Assembly (NCBI GenBank): GCA_039024295.1
Contig: JBCDIQ010000250.1
Coordinates: 1 to 8,718 of the forward strand
Reading direction: 5' to 3'
From: JBCDIQ01 sp039024295
GTDB lineage: Bacteria; Bacteroidota; Bacteroidia; J057
DNA length: 8,718 bases
Shown: in pieces, positions 1 to 7,180 of the stretch
Position numbering within the stretch: position 1 is the first letter of the stretch
Layout of the letters: each line of letters begins with the position of its first letter
Position numbers and translations under genes: made by a program
The notes under the pieces: generated by a model
Database searches by the model: none
Seen by the model: the letters and a program-made list of their open reading frames with translations, nothing else
What the model was told of the DNA's origin: nothing

Positions 1-33
1 CCTATACCAAACCATCGTTCTAATTAACCCTTT

Positions 34-3000
34 ATGCAGAGATTACACCCTCTACTTTTTTGCCTGATCGGCGGACTTTTTTTGTTCTCGCAGGTCCAGG
101 CCCAGGACGCCTATCGCTTGTATCTCCGTTCCGGAGAACGAACGGTCAGTCCAAATACCGAAGCCTTCATCCTTTCTCCCCAGATTTCTTCCAGTGAACA
201 ATATGGAGATGGATTTTTTAAAGGCTTGCAGTTCCACGATGTCCCCACTGCTGCCCAAAAAGCAGAAATGAAACGAGAAGGCATCCTTCTCATGGATTAT
301 CTGCCCAATAATGCTTTCCTGGCATACATCCCCAACAAGCTACCTTTGCAACAACTGAATGACTATGGGGTACGGGCTATCTTCCCTTTTGATGCAACTG
401 ATAAAATGCATCCTCAACTTCTTAATCGACCATTGCCTGATCATGCGTTACGAGGTGATAAAGTTGAGGTAATCGTACAGTACTACCCCAATGTGACCCT
501 GGCTTCAGTTAGCAGTTGGATGAATCAAAAGGGATATGAGGTCCTCAATACCTATGATTACAACCATCAATTAACGCTATTGGTAGACGAGCAAGAAATC
601 AATGACTTGGCTTCCCTGCCATTTTTCTATAATCTGGAATTGCCATCCCCTACTGGAGAACCGGAGGATGTTCGCGGACGTGGGTTACAACGTGCCAATA
701 CGCTTTCGCCTGCTTACTCTGGAGGTCGTAACTATGATGGATCGGGCGTGGCCATTTCTGTAAGAGATGATGGAGCTGTTGGCCCCCACATTGACTTCAC
801 CGGCAGGTTCAGAATTGTGGCTAATCCCAATACAGCAGCAAACCGGACACACGGAGACGGCGTTGCAGGTATTTTTGTGGGTGCAGGTAACCTTGACCCT
901 TATTACCATGGAATGGCTTCGGGGGCGTTTATGTTTGTTCAGCAATACCGAGCAAACTTTCAGGACAGCACCCTGCTACTGCACCAGCTATTCGACATGA
1001 AAATCACCAACAGCTCCTACAGTGATGGCTGTAATGGCTATACCACCATTACCCAAACGGTGGACCGTCAGGTATTCCAAAACCCTACGTTAATGCACGT
1101 TTTCTCTGCTGGAAACAACAACAACAACAATTGCGGATACGGAGCAGGCAACCAGTGGGGAAACATCACAGGTGGGCATAAAATGGGCAAAAATGTCATT
1201 GCCACTGCCAACTTGTTTGCGGATGATCAACTTGCGAACTCAAGTAGCCGTGGCCCAGCAAATGACGGCCGTATTAAGCCGGACATGGCAGCACATGGCC
1301 AAGGACAAGGGTCTACTGGCCCCAATAACGGATATACTTCTTTTGGGGGTACTTCTGCAGCAGCCCCTAGCCTGGCGGGCACCATGACTCAGCTATATCA
1401 AGCATACAAAGAATTAAATGGAGAAAAGGATGCTCCTACTGCCCTGCTTAAAGCTGTTATGATGAACACCAGCGATGATCTTGGGAATCCTGGTCCTGAC
1501 TTTAAGTATGGATATGGCCGGATCAATGCATATCGTGCTATCCAGGTATTGGAGAATGAATGGTACATCAAAGATACCATTACCCAAGCAACCTTGGATC
1601 GCCAAACCCTTCAAGTGCCTTCAGGCCTTGCAGAATTGAGAATCATGGTTTATTGGGCTGACCCAGCTGCTTCTCCTGCTGTAAGCCGTGCATTGGTGAA
1701 TAACCTCGACATGGAAGTGCGCGCTCCTGGACAAGCCCCTTACCTACCCTGGGTACTAGATCCAACCCCCAACCCTGTTACCCTTGATCTGCCCGCCACA
1801 CGTGGCCGTGACATCCTAAATAATGTTGAGCAGGTGACCATTGAGAATCCAGTGGCAGGCACCTATCAGATCAATGTCGCAGGAGCTAGCGTTCCACAAG
1901 GTCCACAGGAATATTATGTAGTATATGAATTTGTTGCAGAAGACTTGACCGTTATCTATCCATATGGAGGCGAAGGGTTTGCACCTGGAGAGGTAGAGCG
2001 TCTTCATTGGGATGCGGTGGGAAATACGCGTGTATTCAGAATTGAATACTCAGCCGACAACGGAGCCACCTGGAAATTAATCGATGACCAAGTACCAGGA
2101 AATCAGCGCCTGTATGATTGGAGTGTGCCTGCAGACATTACAGGCCAAGCCTTGGTTCGCATCAGCAGAGGCAGCACCGTTGGGACCAGTTCCAGGACCT
2201 TCAGTATAGTTGGTGTACCACAAAATATAAGGGTATTAGGCGTCTGTCCTTCTTTTACGACCCTTACCTGGGACCCGGTTTCAGGAGCGACAGGGTACGA
2301 TGTTATGATGTTAGGAAATGAGTACATGGACTCCATCGCAACCACTTCCAACACCATTTACAGCCTTCAGGTAGCAAACGGTGGCAGTAACTGGTACACC
2401 GTTCGTGCAGTGGGCCCAAATGGCATGCGAGGCAGACGCGCGGTTGCGATTCAAAATACCTTGGCTCCAGGACCTTGTAACACACAAGTGGATGCTGCCC
2501 TCATTAGCCTGGATGATCCAACTCCCAGGAGCCTGATTCCATCCTGTCAGGATAGTCAGGTAGTCCAAATAAGTTTGCTGAACCTTGGTACCCTTTCCCT
2601 GACCAACCTGCCAGTTGCTTATCAGTTCAATAATGGACCTGTTATAAACGATACTATTCCAGGCGTACTGGGAACAGGCGGAGCTTCCGTACTTAGCTTC
2701 CCGCTGAAGTTTGCTGTACCAGCACCGGGTGTTTACACCATGAAAGCCTGGGTGGGTGCCCCCGGAGACCAAGATGTAAACAATGATACTGTAAGTACCC
2801 TTTTGCAGGTCGACAATAGCACAGTTGTTACTTCTTATCCATACACCCAAGACTTTGAAGGTTTTTCTACCTGTAACGTGGCCCCTAACTGTGAGCAAGA
2901 CAACTGTTTACTAACCGATGGATGGAGAAACTACGTCAACCAAGTGGTAGATGACATCGATTGGCGTACGGATGACCAGGGAACGTTCTCCCAAGGCACA

Positions 3001-5760
3001 GGGCCTAGTGTAGACCACAACCCAGGTACAGCAGCAGGTAATTTCCTTTACCTGGAGGCATCAGGAGGTTGTTCATTCCGAACTGCCGAACTACTTTCGC
3101 CTTGTTTTGACCTTAGCGGTATGACGGCTCCAGAGTTTAGCTTCTGGTACCACATGTTGGGCGCAGATATGGGCGAACTCCATGTGGACCTGAGAAGCGG
3201 TTCTGATTGGATATTAGATGTAATACCCCCTGTTTCTGGAAACCAGGGAAATCAGTGGTTCGAATCTCTAATTGACCTCACTCCCTACGCTGGACAAACC
3301 ATCAATATCCGGTTCAGAGGTATTACCGGTGGAGACTTTGCAAGTGACCTTGCCATTGACGATGTTCAGCTGTATGAGACTGCAGTTGCTCCAACTGCGG
3401 ACTTTAGCTCAGACAACCAAACCGTATGCTTGGGTGGTACAGCTGAATTTTCCAGTACTTCCAGAAATGCTACTACCTTTAATTGGCAGGTACAACCTTC
3501 CACTTTTGCGTTTGTGAATGGTACTAGCGCAACAAGCCCTCAACCAGTGATTCAGTTCAACGGACTTGGTGCATACACGGTCACCCTGGTGGCTACTAAC
3601 GCGTTTGGTGCTGACACCATCACCAAAACAAGTTACATCTCAGCAACAGCAGGTCTTTCTCTTCCTGTTTCCCAGAACATGGAAAATTACAACAACTGCG
3701 CAACTACCAACAACTGCGGAGCTACCATCTGTGGACTTGGTGGAGGATGGGAAAATTCACCGAATGGCGACCAGGACGACATTGATTGGCGGGTAGACAA
3801 TGGAGGCACTCCCTCAAATGGCACTGGGCCAAATCTCGACTTCAACCCAGGAACCACCTTCGGTAAGTACCTATACCTGGAAGCTTCTAACGGTTGTAAC
3901 CAGCAGGCAGCTCACCTTGTAAGTACCTGCCTGGACCTTCAAAATGCCGTGGCTCCAGAACTCACTTTCCGCTACCATATGTTGGGAGACGATATGGGAG
4001 AACTTCACGTGGACCTTGACGATGGATCTGGATGGATCAATGACATCATCCCACCTGTTTCCGGCGATCAGGGCAATGTCTGGGTATTAGCTACAGCTGA
4101 CCTGAGTCCTTGGAACGGTAGCGTCATTCGTATCCGTATCCGCGGGATTACCGGAACTGGTTTTGAAAGTGACATGGCCATCGATGACATTCGGATTCGC
4201 GATCAAAACCTCGCGCCAGTGGCTAACCTTTCTACCAGTGTTCGGACTACTTGCGTAGGTAATTTGGTAGACCTGATTGACCAGAGCCAATATGCACCTA
4301 CTTCTTGGCAGTGGAGCATCACTCCAAGCACATTCAACTACGCTAATAACACCAGTGCAACTGATCAGAACCCTCAGGTGGTATTTACCCAAAATGGCAC
4401 CTACAATGTTCAGTTGACGGTAAGCAGTCCTAATGGAAATGATTTTGTAGTAAAAAATGCACAGGTCGTGGTCAGCAATGGCACCGCCCCGCCTGTACAG
4501 GAAGACTTCCAGTCTGGTACAGTAGTGCCCGTCAACTGGGTACTTACCAACCCAGACCAGGCATCAACCTGGGATACGTTAACTGTTATCGGAAGTGGTG
4601 GCACGAATACAGTTGCTGCTTTTGTAGACAACTTCAATTATAACGCCCCAGGACAGGAAGATTGGCTGACCAGTTTTTCTATTGATTTATCTCAGGTGAC
4701 TAATCCCGAATTGACATTTGAGTATGCTTATGCTGCATATGCAGCAGGCAATGCAGATGAACTCAGGGTAGAACTCAGCGAGGACTGTGGACAGACATTC
4801 ACTCAAACCATTTTCCAGGAAAGTGGCCAGAACCTTTCTACCACCAGTTCTACCACACGAGCGTTTGTACCAACTGCCTCAACCGATTGGCAAACAGATA
4901 CAATTGATTTATCAGCTTACATCGGCAAGGTAATCAAGATCCGTTTCATCAATGTGAATGCTTATGGCAACCGTTTGTTCCTGGATAACATCAACCTGGG
5001 GGTTGCCCTTCGCGCGCCTATTGCAGGCTTTAGCCAGAGTGCAACTGACATTTGTGCAGGAGACACGATCACCTACACAGATCAGTCCTCAACCTTTGGA
5101 AACGCAGCCTATGCGTGGGACTTTGGCGTAGATGCAGTTCCAGCAACTGCCAATACTGTTGGTCCACATAAAGTGGTGTACACCAGTGCAGGTAGCAAAA
5201 CGGTGACCCTTGACCTGACCAATGCCTCCGGCCAGGACATCAGCCAGAGCACCGTTCAGGTAACAGACGTACCTGCTGCGGCCTTCAACTTCCAAATCAC
5301 GGGCCAGACAGTTGCCTTCAGTCAGGTTTCCACTGGAGCCAACACCTACCAATGGGACTTTGGCGATGGCATCACCAATACGCTTCCTAGCCCGACTCAT
5401 GTATTTGCACAGACAAATGTGTATACAGTTGTGCTGGTGGCGTGCAATGATTGTGGATGTGACACCACTACTCAAGAAGTTGACCTGCGAACCAGTAGTT
5501 TGACCGAGTTGCAAGATGGCGGAGCTGTTCAGCTATACCCTAACCCAGCCAATAACTTCCTGATTTTGGAAGCGAAGGGTCTCAAGGGCAATAACTTCCC
5601 CGTAAAGGTCTTTGACGCCCAGGGACGACAGGTGGCAGCGTACTCCTTCGCCGTCAGGAATGGCCAGGTTCAAACTCAACTAGACCTAAGTGATTGGTCA
5701 AATGGGGTTTACATGGTCAACCTCCGTGGAGAGCGATTTGTGAAAGTGGTGAAGAGATAG
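34..5760 (+). CDS. Secreted multidomain subtilisin-like (S8) serine peptidase with T9SS type A sorting domain
   Basis: Predicted extracellular endopeptidase of 1908 residues. Residues 1-23 form a Sec signal peptide, with cleavage likely after VQA. Residues 24 to about 215 resemble an N-terminal prodomain. The S8 catalytic domain spans about 225-510: Asp245 in a D-D-G motif, His273 in HGDGVAG, oxyanion Asn361 in SAGN, and Ser441 in GTSAAAP. Residues 510-636 match the KP-43-type C-terminal beta-barrel (VNNLDMEV, NNVEQV, GPQEYYVVYEF). Then follow an Ig-like segment (640-727), FN3 (728-811), a CARDB-like segment (819-925), MAM-like (935-1115), PKD (1119-1204), MAM-like (1208-1390), PKD (1394-1482), a third MAM/choice-of-anchor-J-like jelly roll (1485-1658), and two PKD domains (1661-1747 and 1748-1818, the latter with canonical WDFGDG at 1774-1779). 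Residues 1831-1908 are a T9SS type A tail (LYPNPANN, GVYMVNL, final KVVKR). All catalytic residues are present, so an active enzyme is likely; the substrate is unknown. No Shine-Dalgarno is seen; the start is fixed by the signal peptide. It ends in tandem stops, TAG then TAA. It appears monocistronic. Confidence 0.95.
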   Translation: MQRLHPLLFCLIGGLFLFSQVQAQDAYRLYLRSGERTVSPNTEAFILSPQISSSEQYGDGFFKGLQFHDVPTAAQKAEMKREGILLMDYLPNNAFLAYIPNKLPLQQLNDYGVRAIFPFDATDKMHPQLLNRPLPDHALRGDKVEVIVQYYPNVTLASVSSWMNQKGYEVLNTYDYNHQLTLLVDEQEINDLASLPFFYNLELPSPTGEPEDVRGRGLQRANTLSPAYSGGRNYDGSGVAISVRDDGAVGPHIDFTGRFRIVANPNTAANRTHGDGVAGIFVGAGNLDPYYHGMASGAFMFVQQYRANFQDSTLLLHQLFDMKITNSSYSDGCNGYTTITQTVDRQVFQNPTLMHVFSAGNNNNNNCGYGAGNQWGNITGGHKMGKNVIATANLFADDQLANSSSRGPANDGRIKPDMAAHGQGQGSTGPNNGYTSFGGTSAAAPSLAGTMTQLYQAYKELNGEKDAPTALLKAVMMNTSDDLGNPGPDFKYGYGRINAYRAIQVLENEWYIKDTITQATLDRQTLQVPSGLAELRIMVYWADPAASPAVSRALVNNLDMEVRAPGQAPYLPWVLDPTPNPVTLDLPATRGRDILNNVEQVTIENPVAGTYQINVAGASVPQGPQEYYVVYEFVAEDLTVIYPYGGEGFAPGEVERLHWDAVGNTRVFRIEYSADNGATWKLIDDQVPGNQRLYDWSVPADITGQALVRISRGSTVGTSSRTFSIVGVPQNIRVLGVCPSFTTLTWDPVSGATGYDVMMLGNEYMDSIATTSNTIYSLQVANGGSNWYTVRAVGPNGMRGRRAVAIQNTLAPGPCNTQVDAALISLDDPTPRSLIPSCQDSQVVQISLLNLGTLSLTNLPVAYQFNNGPVINDTIPGVLGTGGASVLSFPLKFAVPAPGVYTMKAWVGAPGDQDVNNDTVSTLLQVDNSTVVTSYPYTQDFEGFSTCNVAPNCEQDNCLLTDGWRNYVNQVVDDIDWRTDDQGTFSQGTGPSVDHNPGTAAGNFLYLEASGGCSFRTAELLSPCFDLSGMTAPEFSFWYHMLGADMGELHVDLRSGSDWILDVIPPVSGNQGNQWFESLIDLTPYAGQTINIRFRGITGGDFASDLAIDDVQLYETAVAPTADFSSDNQTVCLGGTAEFSSTSRNATTFNWQVQPSTFAFVNGTSATSPQPVIQFNGLGAYTVTLVATNAFGADTITKTSYISATAGLSLPVSQNMENYNNCATTNNCGATICGLGGGWENSPNGDQDDIDWRVDNGGTPSNGTGPNLDFNPGTTFGKYLYLEASNGCNQQAAHLVSTCLDLQNAVAPELTFRYHMLGDDMGELHVDLDDGSGWINDIIPPVSGDQGNVWVLATADLSPWNGSVIRIRIRGITGTGFESDMAIDDIRIRDQNLAPVANLSTSVRTTCVGNLVDLIDQSQYAPTSWQWSITPSTFNYANNTSATDQNPQVVFTQNGTYNVQLTVSSPNGNDFVVKNAQVVVSNGTAPPVQEDFQSGTVVPVNWVLTNPDQASTWDTLTVIGSGGTNTVAAFVDNFNYNAPGQEDWLTSFSIDLSQVTNPELTFEYAYAAYAAGNADELRVELSEDCGQTFTQTIFQESGQNLSTTSSTTRAFVPTASTDWQTDTIDLSAYIGKVIKIRFINVNAYGNRLFLDNINLGVALRAPIAGFSQSATDICAGDTITYTDQSSTFGNAAYAWDFGVDAVPATANTVGPHKVVYTSAGSKTVTLDLTNASGQDISQSTVQVTDVPAAAFNFQITGQTVAFSQVSTGANTYQWDFGDGITNTLPSPTHVFAQTNVYTVVLVACNDCGCDTTTQEVDLRTSSLTELQDGGAVQLYPNPANNFLILEAKGLKGNNFPVKVFDAQGRQVAAYSFAVRNGQVQTQLDLSDWSNGVYMVNLRGERFVKVVKR
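2830..3654 (+). repeat. MAM-PKD tandem unit, copy 1 (within the S8 peptidase gene)
   Basis: First copy of an in-frame 275-codon unit (residues 933-1207) made of one MAM-like jelly roll and one PKD-like domain. It aligns with the next 275 residues: YHMLGADMGELHVDL here against YHMLGDDMGELHVDL there, and IPPVSGNQGNQW against IPPVSGDQGNVW. Both copies also share DDIDWR, GTGP, NPGT, YLYLEAS, RGITG and AIDD. The shared His (1040 and 1315) sets the 825-nt period. The similarity is read by eye; no alignment score was computed. Confidence 0.85.
3655..4479 (+). repeat. MAM-PKD tandem unit, copy 2 (within the S8 peptidase gene)
   Basis: Second copy of the 275-codon unit (residues 1208-1482), directly adjoining copy 1. 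It keeps the MAM-like block with its cysteines (NNC, ICG, GC, TC) and the following PKD-like block (PSTF, NTSAT, GTYNVQLTV) corresponding to PSTF, GTSAT, GAYTVTLVA in copy 1. The best-conserved part is the YHMLG-to-AIDD half of the MAM-like domain; the PKD halves have diverged more. This suggests an intragenic duplication followed by drift. Confidence 0.85.
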
Positions 5761-5860
5761 TAATCGGTAATTAGTTATCGGTTTACAGTCAAACGAGATC
5801 GCTCGTACCTACTGTAACCTTCGAACTAGAAACTGTAAACTATAAACATTATCTAGAAAC
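5761..5860. repeat. Intergenic cluster of short direct and inverted repeats
   Basis: The 100 nt after the protease stop carry several small repeats. TAATCGGT (5761-5768) is nearly repeated as TTATCGGT (5773-5780). GTTTACAGT (5781-5789) is perfectly complementary to ACTGTAAAC (5832-5840), and with 5780 it is nearly complementary to ACTGTAACC (5811-5819). ACGAG (5793-5797) pairs with CTCGT (5802-5806) inside that arch. CTAGAAAC occurs at 5826-5833 and 5853-5860. The stretch has no credible ORF. It resembles low-complexity intergenic repeats found in some Bacteroidota genomes, but multi-copy status cannot be judged from one window. Confidence 0.4.
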
Positions 5861-5864
5861 AGGT

Positions 5865-5898
5865 ACGGGTTTTCCCATTTGGGAAAGCCCGTTTTTTT
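5865..5898 (+). terminator. Strong rho-independent terminator after the S8 peptidase gene
   Basis: A 12-bp stem (5865-5876 with 5881-5892) has one G-U wobble and a 4-nt ATTT loop. It is followed directly by a run of seven T (5892-5898). It lies 105 nt after the protease stop and ends 6 nt before the start codon at 5905. On the minus strand no T-run follows, so it acts as a + strand terminator. Confidence 0.9.
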
Positions 5899-5904
5899 GG
5901 TAAT

Positions 5905-7161
5905 ATGGCCGCAATGAAGCGACTTCCTACCTGGGTGACGCCGCAAAATGCGACATTTTTCATTTGTTTGGTACTGGCAACAGCCTTGCCTTGGTCAAAA
6001 GCTTTACTGAGCATAGGCACAGGGGTAATTTCTGCCATTGCGCTCTGGCAGTTGATTATTGATAAGTTCCGGATTTCCTTCCGGCAGTTGGTACCAGCAA
6101 TTGTCGTCTGTTCCCTTTTTCTACTTCAAGTCATTTCCTTTTTTTATACAGAAAATATGGGGAAATGGGGTTCTGATGTTCGAATAAAAGCTAATATGGT
6201 GGGGCTTGCGTTTGCGATTGCCATTCTTCCCAAAATGAAACCCTGGCAGTACCGAACCGTGCTATTGAGCTTTATTGCAATGGTGACCCTAATTGCAAGC
6301 ACCTCTTTGGTGTATTACTTCATCGATTTTGCTGAACAAACAGAATGGGTGCGAAAGAATAGTTCAATTGACATCATTGGAAGTATCCACCACATCTATT
6401 TCGGGCTGATGCTAGCGTTTGCTGTCATCGCAGGGTTTTTACTATGGCGAAAAAAGAATGAAGTACTATTTCCCTACGAGCGTCCTTTGTTATTGGGCAT
6501 CACCCTCCTTAACCTCGTTTTCCTTCACATCCTCACTTCGAGAACAGGGTTGGTGGCATTTTATGCAGCCGTGGGTGGGGGGGTATTCTTTTATATCCTT
6601 AGCGAACGGCAATTTTTAAAGGCAACTGGCCTGGTGGTTGTGCTGACAGCTCTTCCCATAGTAGCTTATCATACCATTCCTTCTTTTTACTACCGAGTAA
6701 ATGTAACCCATTGGGATGCGCACCAATATCAGAACACCAATAATTCCCTTAATGAACTTTCTCTGTCCTTAAGAATACTGGCTTGGCAAGGAGCCTGGGA
6801 TATCTTCACGAAACACCCTGTGATTGGGGTCGGCATTTCTGACGTAGAGGATGAAATGAGGGTCTATTATGCAGGTAAAGAAATGCGTGCCAGTGCCGAC
6901 CAGTTGTTGGAAAATCCACATAGTCAATATCTCGAATACCTGGCCGGTTTTGGAATTGTAGGAATTTGTGTACTTTTATGCGTGTTGGTATTTCCGTTAA
7001 TTGACCTTGGAAAAAACACTACATTGCTGTTGTTTTCGTTCATATGTCTAATATTTAGCGGAATGGTAGCAGAGTCGTTCCTCGAACGGCAAATCGGTAT
7101 CAGCTTTTTCGTTATTTTTCTGATGTTATTGTGGAAACATGAAAACCGTTCCCTCTCTTGA
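5905..7161 (+). CDS. O-antigen ligase/polymerase family membrane protein (Wzy/WaaL-like)
   Basis: Polytopic inner-membrane protein of 418 residues, with about 11-12 hydrophobic segments (roughly 17-35, 34-52, 62-80, 96-110, 117-140, 162-181, 193-211, 213-232, 239-257, 345-367, 372-389, 396-411). A large soluble loop at about 258-344 precedes the last membrane segments, as in the Wzy_C/O-antigen ligase family. Family-like motifs are SRTG (Arg213), SLRILAW (Arg290), HPVIGVG, and NPHSQYLEYLAGFG (His339); the loop Arg and His are the type of residues implicated in glycan transfer. Likely role: joining or polymerising undecaprenyl-linked glycan on the periplasmic face. Ligase, polymerase and protein O-glycosylation ligase cannot be told apart from sequence. 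The ATG at 5905 lies just after a terminator; ATG at 5914 (MKRLPTW) is an equally plausible start. Neither has a Shine-Dalgarno. A LysM-protein gene follows after 19 nt, suggesting an operon. Confidence 0.88.
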   Translation: MAAMKRLPTWVTPQNATFFICLVLATALPWSKALLSIGTGVISAIALWQLIIDKFRISFRQLVPAIVVCSLFLLQVISFFYTENMGKWGSDVRIKANMVGLAFAIAILPKMKPWQYRTVLLSFIAMVTLIASTSLVYYFIDFAEQTEWVRKNSSIDIIGSIHHIYFGLMLAFAVIAGFLLWRKKNEVLFPYERPLLLGITLLNLVFLHILTSRTGLVAFYAAVGGGVFFYILSERQFLKATGLVVVLTALPIVAYHTIPSFYYRVNVTHWDAHQYQNTNNSLNELSLSLRILAWQGAWDIFTKHPVIGVGISDVEDEMRVYYAGKEMRASADQLLENPHSQYLEYLAGFGIVGICVLLCVLVFPLIDLGKNTTLLLFSFICLIFSGMVAESFLERQIGISFFVIFLMLLWKHENRSLS

Positions 7162-7180
7162 AAACAGAAAACCTATTCAA

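Noticed and set aside
1..33. Promoter or end of a preceding gene at the left edge
   Set aside because: Only 33 nt are available, no consensus promoter box or Shine-Dalgarno is visible, and no upstream reading frame can be judged.
2311..2898. 195-codon open frame on the minus strand inside the protease gene
   Set aside because: It lies wholly antisense to a well-supported domain-bearing gene, shows no recognisable domain, and its composition looks like the complement of the coding strand.
4731..4746. 16-bp perfect palindrome TGCTGCATATGCAGCA within the protease gene
   Set aside because: It is explained by coding for an Ala-Tyr-Ala-Ala repeat in a jelly-roll strand, with no sign of a regulatory context.
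5761..5860. CRISPR-like array or insertion-sequence end in the intergenic repeats
   Set aside because: Repeat units are only 8-10 nt, irregularly spaced, without uniform spacers, target-site duplications or a transposase.
7139..7180. Upstream in-frame ATG at 7139 for the LysM gene, overlapping the ligase gene by 23 nt
   Set aside because: It would add 14 polar residues ahead of a textbook signal peptide that begins exactly at ATG 7181.
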